A stretch of DNA of 64,000 bases from Geomonas agri (GCF_020179605.1 NZ_JAINZO010000001.1:2020799-2084798); one strand, 5' to 3'; positions 39,916 to 49,779 are shown, counted from the stretch's first letter. Notes: generated by a model not told the origin, from the letters alone. Translations and numbers: made by a program.

Positions 39916-40605
39916 TCAGTGCAGCGGGTGGTCTTGGGCGTAATGGCGGGCCTCGGCGTAATCATCGCGCCCGGCATTTCGGGGCACGCGCAGCACCTGC
40001 CCCGGCCAGATATGTTTGGGATCGCGGATCTGGTCCCGGTTGGCCCGGTAGATCAGGGGCCAGAGGTTGCGGTCACCGTAGACCTCGGCCCGCGAGGCGA
40101 TCAGCGGCAAGGATTCGCCCCTGCGCACGGTCCAGGAGGCGACCAGAACCGGCTCTTTCACCACCGGACGCGCCTTGCGCCGCTCCGCCTCGATAGCTTC
40201 CCGCTGCGCCTTTTCGGCGGCCAACGCCTTGGCCAGGCGCTCCTCCTCCAGGCGGGCCAGCCGTACCAGCTCGGCCTGCCTGCGCTCTTCGGCCAGACGC
40301 GCGGCCTCCGCCAAGCGGCGCGCTTTTTCCGCGGCCACCTCCTGTGCCAGGAGATCCCCCTTGAGGATGGTCATCTGGAAGTAGCGGTCAGCTTCCTCCT
40401 GCTCACTCTCCATGAGGTAGGCGTCCCCCTTGAGGAACGCCTGCAGCACGCTCGCGTACTCGGCCGGGCGCAGCCGCTCCCCGCCTTCGAGCTTCAGCTG
40501 GTCCAGCTTGGCCGCAGCCTCATCGCGAAACCGCGGCGGCTGCGTTGCGCAGGCCGCCGCGGTTACGAGGAGCAGCAAGGTAATGAAACGGGCAAAAAGC
40601 CTCAA
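39916..40605 (-). CDS. LysM-domain lipoprotein with coiled coil
   Basis: A 229-residue protein. A type II signal ends near VTAAAC (Cys about 19). Residues about 85-145 are a highly charged Ala/Arg/Glu-rich coiled coil. A LysM-type module closes the protein (WTVRRGESLPLIASRAEVYGDRNLWPLIYRAN, then HIWPGQVLRVP; only key parts listed). It would tether to peptidoglycan in the periplasm. It starts 12 bases after the aspS stop, so the two are probably co-transcribed. Exact function unknown. Confidence 0.85.
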   Translation of the reverse strand: MRLFARFITLLLLVTAAACATQPPRFRDEAAAKLDQLKLEGGERLRPAEYASVLQAFLKGDAYLMESEQEEADRYFQMTILKGDLLAQEVAAEKARRLAEAARLAEERRQAELVRLARLEEERLAKALAAEKAQREAIEAERRKARPVVKEPVLVASWTVRRGESLPLIASRAEVYGDRNLWPLIYRANRDQIRDPKHIWPGQVLRVPRNAGRDDYAEARHYAQDHPLH

Positions 40606-40617
40606 AAGTGCGGACTC

Positions 40618-42402
40618 CTACTGCTTGGTGGCAAGACGGATGCCCAGGTCGCGCAGCTGCAGGGTGTCGACGCCCGAGGGCGCCTCGGACATGAGGCAGG
40701 CACCCTTCTGGGTTTTAGGGAAGGCGATGACGTCGCGGATGGAGTCGGATCCGGTGATCAGCATCATGAGGCGGTCCAGGCCGAAGGCGATGCCACCGTG
40801 CGGCGGGGTGCCGTACTCGAGGGCGTCCAGAAGGAAGCCGAACTTGCCGCGCGCACTTTCCTCGGAGAGCCCCAGCATCTTGAACATGAGGGACTGCACC
40901 TCTTCCTGGTGGATCCTGATGGAGCCGCCGCCTATCTCGTTGCCATTAAGGACCAAGTCGTAGGCCTTGGCGCGGCAACGGCCGGGGTCGCTCTCCACGT
41001 ACTGCAGGTCCTCGTCCATCGGCGCGGTGAACGGATGGTGCACCGCGGCCCAGCGCTTCTCCTCTTCGTCCCACTCGAGCAGCGGGAAGTCAGTGATCCA
41101 GACGAAACGGAACACGTTCGGGTCGGTGAGCCCCATCTTGGCAGCCAGGTGGTTCCTGAGCTTGCCAAGCGAGTCGTTGACGACCTTGGGCTTGTCGGCC
41201 ACGAACAGGAGCAGGTCCCCTTCCTTGGCGTCGAAGGCCTTGTCCATGGTGGCTATCTCTTCCGGGGTGAAGAACTTGGCGATCGGGGACTGCCACCCTT
41301 CCGCGGTCATCTTCACGTAGGCGAGGCCCTTGGCGCCGTAGATCTTGGCGAACTCGGTGAGATCGTCGATCTCCTTACGGCTCATGGCACCGGCGCCCTT
41401 GACGTTGATACCTTTGACGATACCGCCGCCGTTGACCACGTCGGCGAAGACCTTGAAGCCGGAGTTCTTGACGATGTCGGAGAGCTCCACCAGTTCGAGG
41501 CCGAAACGCAGGTCCGGGTTGTCCACGCCGAAGCGGCGGATCGCCTCCTGGTAGGTCATCCTCTGGATCGGGAGCTCGACCTTCACGCCGCCTGCTTCCG
41601 AGAAGATGCGGGCCATAAGGCCTTCCATGACCGTGATGATATCCTCGCGGTCGATGAAGGACATCTCGCAGTCGATCTGGGTGAACTCGGGCTGGCGGTC
41701 GGCGCGCAGGTCCTCGTCGCGGAAGCAGCGCACGATCTGGAAGTAACGGTCAAAGCCCGAGACCATGAGGATCTGCTTGAAGAGCTGCGGGGACTGCGGC
41801 AGTGCGTAGAACTCACCCTTGTTAATGCGCGACGGGACCAGGAAGTCGCGGGCGCCTTCGGGGGTGGATTTGGTCAGGAACGGGGTCTCCAGCTCGAGGA
41901 AGCCGTTGTCGGTTAGGTAGGAGCGGGTAAGCTGGGCCACTTTCGAGCGCAGGATCAGGTTCTGCTGCAGCTGCCCGGTCCTGAGGTCAAGGTAGCGGTA
42001 CTTGAGACGGATGTTTTCGTTGACGTCGACGAAGCCGTCCAGGGTGAAAGGGAGTGCCTTGGATGGGTTCAGGAGCTTGCACTCCTTGACCAGCACCTCG
42101 ACCTCGCCGGTCTTCATCTTCGGGTTGACGGTCCCTTCCGGACGCGCCGCCACGGTTCCCTTGATGGCAAGCACGAATTCGTTGCGGGCGGTCTCGGCTT
42201 TGGCGTGGGCGTCGGCGTTTCTTTCCGGGTCGAAGACCACCTGGGCAACGCCGTCGCGGTCGCGCAGGTCAACGAAGATGAGCCCGCCGTGGTCGCGCCG
42301 CTTGGCTACCCATCCCATCAGGACCACGTCCTGACCGATGTGCTCGGCCCGCAACTCGCCGCAATAACTGGTTCTCTTCCAATCGCCCAGAAAATCTATC
42401 AT
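40618..42402 (-). CDS. aspS: Aspartyl-tRNA synthetase
   Basis: A 594-residue class IIb synthetase. The OB-fold anticodon domain has [19 protein letters not shown]. Motif 2 is [18 protein letters not shown], and motif 3 is [12 protein letters not shown]. The bacterial GAD insertion lies at about 290-420. This group often contains non-discriminating enzymes that also charge tRNA-Asn; the sequence alone does not decide. ATG at 42402 is preceded by AAGGAGG; the longer frame to 42474 lies in non-coding leader. Confidence 0.97.
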   Translation of the reverse strand: MIDFLGDWKRTSYCGELRAEHIGQDVVLMGWVAKRRDHGGLIFVDLRDRDGVAQVVFDPERNADAHAKAETARNEFVLAIKGTVAARPEGTVNPKMKTGEVEVLVKECKLLNPSKALPFTLDGFVDVNENIRLKYRYLDLRTGQLQQNLILRSKVAQLTRSYLTDNGFLELETPFLTKSTPEGARDFLVPSRINKGEFYALPQSPQLFKQILMVSGFDRYFQIVRCFRDEDLRADRQPEFTQIDCEMSFIDREDIITVMEGLMARIFSEAGGVKVELPIQRMTYQEAIRRFGVDNPDLRFGLELVELSDIVKNSGFKVFADVVNGGGIVKGINVKGAGAMSRKEIDDLTEFAKIYGAKGLAYVKMTAEGWQSPIAKFFTPEEIATMDKAFDAKEGDLLLFVADKPKVVNDSLGKLRNHLAAKMGLTDPNVFRFVWITDFPLLEWDEEEKRWAAVHHPFTAPMDEDLQYVESDPGRCRAKAYDLVLNGNEIGGGSIRIHQEEVQSLMFKMLGLSEESARGKFGFLLDALEYGTPPHGGIAFGLDRLMMLITGSDSIRDVIAFPKTQKGACLMSEAPSGVDTLQLRDLGIRLATKQ

Positions 42403-42551
42403 GTAAACCCTCCTTGGTTTTATCTGCAGGGAAATAAATCGCGTAACTATAACCAAAAACAATTTTTGCTTCAACCAAAAAGCACCCCCGCGCGGGGATC
42501 GGGCGGCGTTCCGTCTGCCGGGGCCGGTGCAGCAGCAGCGAACAGCGGAGG

Positions 42552-42584
42552 CAAAAAAGGCCCGGCAGAGTGATCTACCGGGCC
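42552..42584 (-). terminator. Terminator of the lactate operon minus arm
   Basis: On the minus strand GGCCCGG and CCGGGCC pair perfectly around a 12-base loop, followed by six T. It lies 24 bases after the GntR-gene stop. Confidence 0.85.
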
Positions 42585-42607
42585 CTGGGCTCCCCTGGCT
42601 GGGGATG

Positions 42608-43330
42608 TTATTCGGATCCGCGCATGGAGACGTAGGCGGAGCAGCGTTTCTGCGCGAAATCGAGGTGCTCCAGCATGGCTTCGCGGGCGCCGTCCGGGTT
42701 GCGGTCGCGGATCATCTCGTAGATCTTCAGGTGGTGATTGAAAAGCAGTCGCTGGTCCTCCTCGGTGAGGTAGACGGCGCGCCAGACGTCGCGCTGGAAC
42801 TCCTGCATCGCCTCGAAGATGCTCTGCATCATATGCGACCAGACCACGTTGTGGGTGGCGCGGGCCACCAGCATGTGGAAGTGGGCGTCGAAGTCCTCGG
42901 AGTGCTGGAGCTCCTCGAGGTTCTTCTTCATCCCTTCGATGACAGCCTCGAGGCGCCGGATGTCCTCGGGAAGCGCCCGGGTCGCCGCGTACCAGGCGGT
43001 CCAGGACTCCATCCCCTTGCGCACCTCGATCACGTCGAGGGCGCGGTCGCCGTCGATGCGGATCAGCTCCGTGAGCGGCATGGCCGCAGAGTTCTCGACC
43101 AGGGAGCGGACCAGCGTCCCTCCCCCCTGGTAGGTTTCTACCAGCCCCGACGAGGTGAGGATGTTGAGCGCTTCGCGCACCGAGGGGCGGGAAACGCCGA
43201 ACAGCTCGGCCAATTCGCGCTCGGGGGGGAGCTTTTCGCCGGGGTTGAATTCACCCGCCAAAATCGAACTGCGGATCTGTTCGGCGATCTGCGTCGATAC
43301 CTTTTTCGGTTTAATCGGCGTAAATTTCAT
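42608..43330 (-). CDS. GntR/FCD-family regulator, probable lactate-responsive repressor
   Basis: A 240-residue FadR-type regulator. The winged helix (about 10-75) shows [32 protein letters not shown]. The FCD domain (about 95-225) has the metal/ligand His pattern [14 protein letters not shown] and NHHLKIYE. LldR, PdhR and GlcC belong here. Being the last gene of the lactate cluster, it most likely controls it, with lactate, pyruvate or glycolate as ligand (inference). A PdhR/LldR-like operator lies at the permease promoter. Confidence 0.9.
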   Translation of the reverse strand: MKFTPIKPKKVSTQIAEQIRSSILAGEFNPGEKLPPERELAELFGVSRPSVREALNILTSSGLVETYQGGGTLVRSLVENSAAMPLTELIRIDGDRALDVIEVRKGMESWTAWYAATRALPEDIRRLEAVIEGMKKNLEELQHSEDFDAHFHMLVARATHNVVWSHMMQSIFEAMQEFQRDVWRAVYLTEEDQRLLFNHHLKIYEMIRDRNPDGAREAMLEHLDFAQKRCSAYVSMRGSE

Positions 43331-43394
43331 GAGGCACCGATACTACATTAGAGTGGCTAAGGCAACAAAATTTTTAGAATCTGGCCGCGCTGAC

Positions 43395-43418
43395 TGCGTC
43401 AATTTGACGCATGCGTCA
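43395..43418. promoter_or_regulatory. TGCGTCA palindrome upstream of the GntR gene
   Basis: TGCGTCAATTTGACGCA is a near-perfect dyad (43395-43411) followed directly by a further TGCGTCA. It lies 65 bases before the GntR start, just after glcF. It could be an operator or a processing hairpin; there is no T-run. Confidence 0.4.
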
Positions 43419-43449
43419 CCCTCATTTAGACCTGCCGCACCGCTCCCGT

Positions 43450-44691
43450 TCAGGCATTGAGACTCATCTGCAGCAGCTCGGTCAGGTGGATCACCTTGAC
43501 CGGCGGCGTAGCCTCGGCGAGCGCCTTTTTCAACTGCAATAGGCAACCGGGGTTGCTGGTGACCAGGTAATCGGCGCCAGTCTTCTGAACGTTCTGCACC
43601 TTGCGCGACAGTACCCGGTCCGACATTTCCGGTTTCTCAATGTTGTAGGTGCCGGCCGAACCGCAGCAGGCATCCGCCTCGGGAAGTTCGCGGAAGTCGA
43701 TGCCCGGAATCAGGTTGATCAGGGCGCGGGGCTGGCTGCGGATACCCTGGCAGTGGGCGATGTGGCAAGGGTCGTGGTAGGTCACCTTGATCGGCAGGGG
43801 CTTGAGCTTATCTTTCAACGTCGCCGCCTCGGTGGCCAATATCTCCGAGATGTCCCGAACCTTGGTGCTAAAGGCGGTAGCGGCAGCTTCGCCATCCAGG
43901 TGGTGGCCGTACTTTTTTAACTCGGCGCCGCAGCCTCCGCAGTCGGTCACCACGAAGTCGAGCTCCTGCGACTGGAACAAGTCGGTGTTGAAGCGGGCCG
44001 CGTCCTTGAGGCCATCGATGTCGTGTCCCAGCATGTTGGGGGCACCGCAGCACTTCTGGTCCTTCGGGGTGACCACCTTGTAGCCCAGGGTGGAGAGAAG
44101 TTCCACCGTAGCGAGGCTCGCTTCGCTGAAGATGAGGCTCATGACGCACCCCAGGAAGAAGCCGACCGTCCCCTTCTGCTCGCCGACCGCCGGGGTAACC
44201 TCGCTGATGGTCTGGCGCAGCGGGGCCGCGGGGAGTTTCGGCAGCAGCCCCTCCATCCTCCCCAGTGCCGACGGAAAGACTTTCAGGAGCCCCAGCGAGC
44301 GCACCACCTTCTGCAGACCGGTGCGCTGGTAGAGGCGAAGCGGTGCAGTGGCTGCCTCAAGGCGGTCGGGGTGCGGCACCAGCTTTCTGAGGATCAGGTC
44401 CTCCATGGTGGAGAGTCCCTGTTCCTGCTTTCTCTCGCAGCGGAACTCGGCTACCAGCTCACCAGCGTTGACGCCGCAGGGGCAGGCGGAGGCGCATGCC
44501 TGGCAGTCCAGGCAGAGGGAGACGTATTCCAGGAACTTCTCGCTTTCTACCAGCTCCCCCTCCTGGAATTTGCGCACCAGTGCCACGCGGCCGCGCGGCG
44601 ATGCGGTTTCCAGGAAGGTTTCCTTGTAGGTCGGGCAGTGCGGCAGGCACATGCCGCAGCGCATGCAGTTGATGAGTTTTACATATTCCAT
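43450..44691 (-). CDS. glcF: Fe-S subunit of D-lactate/glycolate oxidase (GlcF type)
   Basis: A 413-residue protein. Two N-terminal [4Fe-4S] sets are visible: CMRCGMCLPHCP (from Cys9) and CLDCQACASACP (about 59). Two CCG domains follow, with CCGAPNMLGHD and CCGSAGTYN. It would pass electrons from the FAD subunit encoded just upstream to the quinone pool. The neighbouring lactate permease favours D-lactate as the substrate, with glycolate as the alternative. ATG at 44691; the gap from glcD is 72 bases. Confidence 0.92.
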   Translation of the reverse strand: MEYVKLINCMRCGMCLPHCPTYKETFLETASPRGRVALVRKFQEGELVESEKFLEYVSLCLDCQACASACPCGVNAGELVAEFRCERKQEQGLSTMEDLILRKLVPHPDRLEAATAPLRLYQRTGLQKVVRSLGLLKVFPSALGRMEGLLPKLPAAPLRQTISEVTPAVGEQKGTVGFFLGCVMSLIFSEASLATVELLSTLGYKVVTPKDQKCCGAPNMLGHDIDGLKDAARFNTDLFQSQELDFVVTDCGGCGAELKKYGHHLDGEAAATAFSTKVRDISEILATEAATLKDKLKPLPIKVTYHDPCHIAHCQGIRSQPRALINLIPGIDFRELPEADACCGSAGTYNIEKPEMSDRVLSRKVQNVQKTGADYLVTSNPGCLLQLKKALAEATPPVKVIHLTELLQMSLNA

Positions 44692-44763
44692 GATGCCCTC
44701 TTTCTTTTCCGATCGGTCGGACGGTCTAACTGGTCCTGCAGGGCCGGCGGAGCCGGCGCCCGC

Positions 44764-46137
44764 CTAGAAGATCTTGCCCGGGTTCAGGGTCCCCCTGGGG
44801 TCGAAGGCGCCCTTGATACCGCGCATGACGCGCAGCCCCGACTCCCCTACCAGCTTGGGAAGGTACTTCTTTTTGGCCACGCCGACACCGTGCTCGCCTG
44901 TGATAGTCCCCCCCATGGCGATGGTCGCGTCGAATATCTCGCCGAAAGCCTGGTGCGCCCGCTTGATCTCATCGGGGTTTCTTTCGTCGGTGAGGCAGGT
45001 CGGGTGCAGGTTGCCGTCGCCGGCGTGCCCGAAGGTGCCGATCAGCAGGTCGTACTTCTTGGCGGTGTCCTGTATCAGCTTCACCATCGGGGCGATGCAG
45101 CTTCTCGGTACCGTGGCGTCCTCGAGGATGGTGGTGGGGCGGACCCTGGCCAGGGCGGAGAGTGCCACGCGGCGAGCGGTGGCGAGCTTCAGGGCCTCCT
45201 CGGTGCTGGCCGCAGTCTGGAAGAAGGAGCAGTGGTGCCGCTCGCAGATGTCACGGATGCCGGCGGCGTCCTCCTCCACCTGGGCGGGGTGACCGTCCAC
45301 CTCGATGAGAAGCACGGCGTCAACGTCCAGCGGCAGCCCCACGTGGGCATAGTCCTCGACACACTTGATGGTGGTGCGATCCAAAAACTCCAGCGTCGCC
45401 GGGATGATGCGCGCGGCGATGATGTGCGACACGGTGAGTGCGGCCTGCTCGAGCTGCGGGAAATGCACCAGCATGGTCTTCTTGGCCTGCGGCTTGGGGA
45501 TGAGCTTCACAGTCACCTCGGTGAAAACGCCGAGCGTCCCTTCCGAGGAGACCAGGAGCTGGTTCAGGTTGTAACCGGCCACGTCCTTCACCACCTTGCC
45601 GCCGGTCTTCAGCACCTCGCCGTCCGGGAGGATAGTCTTCAGGCCCATGACGTAGTCATCGGTGACGCCGTACTTAAGTCCCCTCAGGCCGCCGGAGTTT
45701 TCGGCCACGTTCCCCCCCATGGTGGAGATGTTCATGCTGCCCGGGTCGGGCGGATAGAACAGACCTTTGGCCTCTACCTCGCGATGCAGGGTCGAGGTTA
45801 TGACGCCGGTCTCGACCGTCGCGGTCAGGTTCTCCTCATCGATCTCGACGATCCGGTTCATCCTGCTGGTCTGCAAGACGACGCCGGCATCGAAGGAGAT
45901 GGAGCCGCCGGAGAGGTTGGTGCCTGAGCCGCGCGGGGTGACGCGGACGCCGGTGCCGTTGCAGAGCGCCAGCACCTTGGAGATCTCCTCTGCAGTGCCG
46001 GGGAGCACCACCGCGCCCGGGCGGCTTTGCAATTCGGGGGTCGAGTCGTAGCCGTAGCAGGCCAGTGATTCGGGATCAGAAAGGGTGTACTGCTCCCCCA
46101 CGATGTTGCTGAGGGCTTTTATGAAGCTATCTTCCAT
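44764..46137 (-). CDS. glcD: FAD-linked D-lactate dehydrogenase/glycolate oxidase subunit (GlcD type)
   Basis: A 457-residue FAD_binding_4 protein. The FAD site includes TPRGSGTNLSGGSISF and DPGSMNISTMGGNVAENSGG. The C-terminal cap carries GTFGHAGDGNLHP and TGEHGVGVAKK, as in D-lactate dehydrogenases and glycolate oxidases. It oxidises a 2-hydroxyacid to a 2-oxoacid. The start at 46137 (AAAGGA before it) is preferred to one 18 bases upstream. It is 53 bases after lrgB and 72 before glcF, in the same transcription unit. Confidence 0.93.
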   Translation of the reverse strand: MEDSFIKALSNIVGEQYTLSDPESLACYGYDSTPELQSRPGAVVLPGTAEEISKVLALCNGTGVRVTPRGSGTNLSGGSISFDAGVVLQTSRMNRIVEIDEENLTATVETGVITSTLHREVEAKGLFYPPDPGSMNISTMGGNVAENSGGLRGLKYGVTDDYVMGLKTILPDGEVLKTGGKVVKDVAGYNLNQLLVSSEGTLGVFTEVTVKLIPKPQAKKTMLVHFPQLEQAALTVSHIIAARIIPATLEFLDRTTIKCVEDYAHVGLPLDVDAVLLIEVDGHPAQVEEDAAGIRDICERHHCSFFQTAASTEEALKLATARRVALSALARVRPTTILEDATVPRSCIAPMVKLIQDTAKKYDLLIGTFGHAGDGNLHPTCLTDERNPDEIKRAHQAFGEIFDATIAMGGTITGEHGVGVAKKKYLPKLVGESGLRVMRGIKGAFDPRGTLNPGKIF

Positions 46138-46189
46138 GGCGTTAGTTCCTTTCATTCGTGTGAGGTTGAACCGTTAGCCGCTGTCGCTG

Positions 46190-46879
46190 CTAGCGCAGAA
46201 AAAGAGGCAAATAGTAAGGAGCCACCAGCGCGGTGAAAACCGCCGCAATGGCCATGGCCACACCGCCCATGGCACCGGCGGTCTCGTTTTCCAGTAGCGC
46301 CACGGCGGTACCCTGCCCGTGCGAGACGGTGCCCAGGGCGAGCCCGCGGGCGACCGGGCTCTGCACCCGGCACAGGGTGAGCAGCGTGGGGCCAGCGACG
46401 GAGCCGATCATCCCGGTGGCGACTACGAAGGCGGCGGTGAGACTCGCGTCGCCCCCGGTCAACCGGGAGATCTCCACCGCGATGGGGACTGTCACCGATT
46501 TCGGCCCCAAGGAGAGAAGCACGCCGTCATCCAGGCGCAGCAACCGTCCGGCCACGAGTGCCGCGGCCATGGTGGTCAGGGAGCCGGCGGCGACGCCGGA
46601 GAAAACCGGAAGCGCGTGTCTGCGCAGCACGAGCCGGTTGTGATACAGCGGCAGCGCCAGCGCCACGGTGGCCGGTCCCAGCAGGAAGGTCATCACGTCC
46701 TTCGCGGGGCGGTAATCCTCCAGCGTGAGCCCGGTCGCCTGCAGCAGCGCGATGATGGCTACAGTGCTGAGAAAGACCGGGTTCAACAGCGGGTGGCGGT
46801 AGGTGAGGAAGAGCCAGCGGGTGGCCAAATAGACACCCACGGTGAGCAGCACCAGCGAGGTGAAGATCAGCGGGTTCAC
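46190..46879 (-). CDS. lrgB: LrgB/CidB-family membrane protein
   Basis: A 229-residue membrane protein with about seven segments. The family stretches FLLGPATVALALPLY, LSLGPKSVTVPIAVEIS and ARGLALGTVSHGQGTA are present. GTG start with AGGAGGG before it overlaps the cidA stop by GTGA. CidAB/LrgAB pairs were named as holin-like, but several are now linked to pyruvate transport, which fits a lactate operon whose enzymes make pyruvate. That role here is inferred from context. Confidence 0.92.
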   Translation of the reverse strand: MNPLIFTSLVLLTVGVYLATRWLFLTYRHPLLNPVFLSTVAIIALLQATGLTLEDYRPAKDVMTFLLGPATVALALPLYHNRLVLRRHALPVFSGVAAGSLTTMAAALVAGRLLRLDDGVLLSLGPKSVTVPIAVEISRLTGGDASLTAAFVVATGMIGSVAGPTLLTLCRVQSPVARGLALGTVSHGQGTAVALLENETAGAMGGVAMAIAAVFTALVAPYYLPLFLR

Positions 46880-47241
46880 GGATCCCTCCTGCGCTGCAAA
46901 AGCTGTACGGAAACTCCGGTCACCGCCGCCCCGGCAAGCGCACTCAGCAGCAGGATGACCAGCAGTGCCAGGCCACTGCGGCGCATCAGAGGACCGAAGG
47001 ACATGAGCCCCACCGAGATCGGAATAAAGAAGAAAGCGAAGTGCTTGAGGAGAAAGCCGCTGCCGGCCTCGATCCAGGTTGGCTTGACTACGCCACTTAC
47101 CAGCAGGGCGAACATGAGCAGCATTCCGGCCACGTTGCCGGGAAGAGAGAGATGAAGCGCGCCGACCAGGTACACCCCCAGGCGGAACACCAGCCACAGG
47201 AGCGCGGTCTGCCAAGTTATCTTGATGAGGTTAGTCGCCAT
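46876..47241 (-). CDS. cidA: CidA/LrgA-family holin-like membrane protein
   Basis: A 121-residue protein with four membrane segments and the family stretches LPGNVAGMLLMFALL and FAFFFIPISVGLM. It pairs with the LrgB-like protein through a four-base overlap. It sits between the lactate permease and the D-lactate enzyme genes. A strong hairpin precedes it at 47354-47378, which may set the ratio between permease and downstream genes. Confidence 0.92.
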   Translation of the reverse strand: MATNLIKITWQTALLWLVFRLGVYLVGALHLSLPGNVAGMLLMFALLVSGVVKPTWIEAGSGFLLKHFAFFFIPISVGLMSFGPLMRRSGLALLVILLLSALAGAAVTGVSVQLLQRRRDP

Positions 47242-47353
47242 GCCATGATGCCCTTAGTCGTTTAGAGTGGTCCCGGCGCCGCAGTATCAGACTGGTCGTT
47301 GTGCGAGCGGTGACCGGTGACGCTTCCCGCCGCCCACACGGGCGCCGGAAATT

Positions 47354-47378
47354 CCCCGGGAGGTGTGGCCTCCCGGGG
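47354..47378 (-). terminator. Strong intercistronic hairpin after lctP
   Basis: CCCCGGGAGG and CCTCCCGGGG form a perfect 10-bp stem with a five-base loop, 15 bases after the permease stop. On the minus strand only a weak GAATTTCC tail follows, so partial termination or RNA protection is more likely than full termination. Confidence 0.5.
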
Positions 47379-47393
47379 TGTGACTGCCGTCTA

Positions 47394-49343
47394 TCAGGGG
47401 ATCATCCAGGGGAAGACATATGCCTGCAGCGCGACGATGATGCCCATGACCGTGGTCAGGAACAGGGCGTGCTTCAGGGTGAAGCGGAACAGGTTCCCCT
47501 CTTCGCCGACGAGGCCAGTGGCTGCGCAGGCGACGGCGATGGACTGCGGGGAGATCATCTTGCCCATGACACCACCGCTGGTGTTGGCCGCGCCGGTCAG
47601 GAGCGGGTTCATACCCAGCTGCTCCGCGGTCACCTTCTGCAGGCCACCGAAGAGGACGTTGCTGGAGGTATCCGAGCCGGTCAGGAACACGCCGAGCATG
47701 CCCAGGAACGGGGAGAGGAACGGGAACATCGCGCCCGCCTTGGTGAAGGACATGCCCATGCTGGTGGTCATGCCCGAAGCATTCATGACGAAGGCGAGAC
47801 CGACCACCGAGGCGACGGTGACCGCCGGCCAGCGCATGTCGTACAGGGTCTTGCCCAACACCTGGATGAAAGAGCCGACGCCGACGCCGCAGATGAGGGC
47901 CGAGATGATGGCCGCGATCAGGATGGCGGTGCCGGCCGCGGACATGAAGTTGAAGGTGAACTTGGCGGCAACCTTGGCCGGGAGCTGATCGGTGACGGCC
48001 TTGTCCAGCGCCTTGAACTGCGCCTTATCAACTGTCTTGGCCTCGACCAAATCTTTCTGGATTTTCTGCAGGTCCTTCTGCTTCTTCTCGACCGCGTCAT
48101 AGGCAGCCAGTCGCTCGGCGGTGACGACAGCCTTGCCGGCGGGGAGACTCTGCTCAACTGCCAGCACCTTGTCCTCGAGCGCCTGCAGTTCGGTCAGACC
48201 GACGGCCAGGGCTGCCTGCTTGGCATCAGCCGGGGAGAGGAGCGCGGCCTGCTTGGCGGCTTCCGCCTTAACTGCTGCGACCTTCTTGATGCCGTCCTCC
48301 GGCTTGGTGACTTTCTTAACAATGGCGTTGTCCAGGCCGGCGACCGGGATGACGACCTTGCTCTTGTCCAGGGAGGTCTTCACCGACGGGATGCCCCAGA
48401 CCAGCACCATGATGGTGAGCACCAGGTAGGGAGCCCAAGCGCGGAACACCTCAGCGCCGGTGTAGTCATGGCTTTCCTTGCCGCTGAACTCCGGCTCGTG
48501 ATCGAAGGTCCAAACGGTGGCGGGCTGCCAGAACTTGAGCAGGATGACCAGGGCGGCCAGGGTCAACAGCGATGCGGTGACGTCGGGGAGGTAGGGACCG
48601 AGGTAGCTCGCGGTGCCCCACTGTGCGAAGGCGAAGGTGACGCCGCAGACGATGATGGCCGGCAGCACCTCGATGGTCTTCTTCCAACCAGCCATGATCA
48701 TGATGACGTAGAACGGGATGAAGATGGAAATGAAGGGGAGCTGGCGCCCCACCATGGTGGAGAGCTTCATGAGACCTGCATCGTCGTACCCCATGACGCC
48801 GGCCAGTGCGACCACCGGGATGCCGATGGCGCCGAAGGCGACCGGCGCGGTGTTGGCGATAAGACAGACACCCGCCGCGTAGAAGGGACGGAAACCCAGG
48901 CCGACCAGCGTGGCGCCGGCGATGGCGACAGGAGTGCCGAAGCCTGCGGCACCTTCGATGAATGCGCCGAAACAGAAGGCGATCAGCAGGGCCTGCAGGC
49001 GACGGTCACCGGTGAGCCCAGCCAGCGAGGCACGGATCACTTCGAACTGCCCTCCCTTGACCGTGATGTTGTAGAGGAGAATGGTGGTCACCACGATGTA
49101 GAAGACGGGGAAGAGACCAAAGGCGGCGCCGTGCAGGGTGGCAAGCCCGGCGAGCTTAGCCGGCATCTGCCATACGAAGATGGCGATGGCAATGGCGGAG
49201 GCAACCGCCAGCGGGCCGGCCTTGTGAGCCTTCATCTTGAAGACGGCCAGACAGACAAAGATGACGACGAGGGGGATGGCGGCAACCAGCGCGGACATCG
49301 CGAGGCTTCCCGCAACGGGAGTGTAGCTCTGAATCCATGGCAT
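47394..49343 (-). CDS. lctP: L-lactate permease (LldP/LctP family) with cytoplasmic insertion
   Basis: A 649-residue lactate permease, about 100 residues longer than E. coli LldP. Family stretches include GAFIEGAAGFGTPVAIAGATLVGLGF, APVAFGAIGIP, and near the end LTGSDTSSNVLFGGLQ and NTSGGVMGKMISPQSIAVA (each only in part). About 12-13 membrane segments are visible. The extra part is a charged, Lys/Ala/Glu-rich region at about 345-458, between two membrane segments, predicted helical. GGAGA precedes the ATG. It heads the minus arm of the lactate island. Confidence 0.93.
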   Translation of the reverse strand: MPWIQSYTPVAGSLAMSALVAAIPLVVIFVCLAVFKMKAHKAGPLAVASAIAIAIFVWQMPAKLAGLATLHGAAFGLFPVFYIVVTTILLYNITVKGGQFEVIRASLAGLTGDRRLQALLIAFCFGAFIEGAAGFGTPVAIAGATLVGLGFRPFYAAGVCLIANTAPVAFGAIGIPVVALAGVMGYDDAGLMKLSTMVGRQLPFISIFIPFYVIMIMAGWKKTIEVLPAIIVCGVTFAFAQWGTASYLGPYLPDVTASLLTLAALVILLKFWQPATVWTFDHEPEFSGKESHDYTGAEVFRAWAPYLVLTIMVLVWGIPSVKTSLDKSKVVIPVAGLDNAIVKKVTKPEDGIKKVAAVKAEAAKQAALLSPADAKQAALAVGLTELQALEDKVLAVEQSLPAGKAVVTAERLAAYDAVEKKQKDLQKIQKDLVEAKTVDKAQFKALDKAVTDQLPAKVAAKFTFNFMSAAGTAILIAAIISALICGVGVGSFIQVLGKTLYDMRWPAVTVASVVGLAFVMNASGMTTSMGMSFTKAGAMFPFLSPFLGMLGVFLTGSDTSSNVLFGGLQKVTAEQLGMNPLLTGAANTSGGVMGKMISPQSIAVACAATGLVGEEGNLFRFTLKHALFLTTVMGIIVALQAYVFPWMIP

Positions 49344-49779
49344 GACTGATGTTCTCCTTTGGTTCGTGATGCTGGTATGGGCGGCAAAATTGGCTATCTC
49401 AATTCAAATCGAATACGTTCGGAATGCCCCTACTGGGTGACGCCCACGACCTGACTTGCGGAGAACAGGGCAATCAAACCAAGTTATACATTTTGGTAAG
49501 GCCAATTAACCACCTTTTCAGAACAGTGTCAAGTTATTTTGCATACGCTATATAAATAGCTTTACTGATGCGGTTTTTTGGACTAGGATATTTTGGCCAT
49601 ATGGTAATATCTTTTTTCTTATATACCTAAGACCTGCTTCGCCGAACGAACGTATGACAGAAAAATCGAACAGGTTCCAAAGGATTTAAAACAGCTTTAC
49701 CCTCATCAAACGCCCCACTCTCACGAAACCGACGCGGTGTTAAGCGGGTAATGTCAAAAGCGATGGAGGAAGAACAGCT
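49344..49779. other. Divergent control region of the lactate island
   Basis: It separates the permease (minus) and LutC (plus) starts. It contains the permease promoter and operator (49491-49532). At about 49598-49620 an imperfect dyad around CCATATGG, flanked by ATATT/AATAT, may belong to the plus arm; a clear plus promoter was not settled. No coding frame is supported. Confidence 0.6.
49491..49532 (-). promoter_or_regulatory. lctP promoter with PdhR/LldR-like operator
   Basis: TTGACA (49527-49532) and TTAATT (49504-49509) are exactly 17 bases apart on the minus strand. AATTGGCCTTACCAA (49493-49507) overlaps the -10 and matches the AATTGG-T-N3-ACCAATT sites known for PdhR/LldR-type GntR regulators at nearly every fixed position. 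The cognate regulator is probably the one encoded at 42608. Confidence 0.7.

Noticed and set aside
44023-45927. A 634-codon plus-strand frame opposite glcF and glcD.
   Set aside because: Antisense shadow of two conserved enzymes; no recognisable motif.
47301-49349. A 682-codon plus-strand frame opposite lctP.
   Set aside because: Its Asp/Gly/His-rich translation is the antisense of a membrane protein; the permease frame is convincing.
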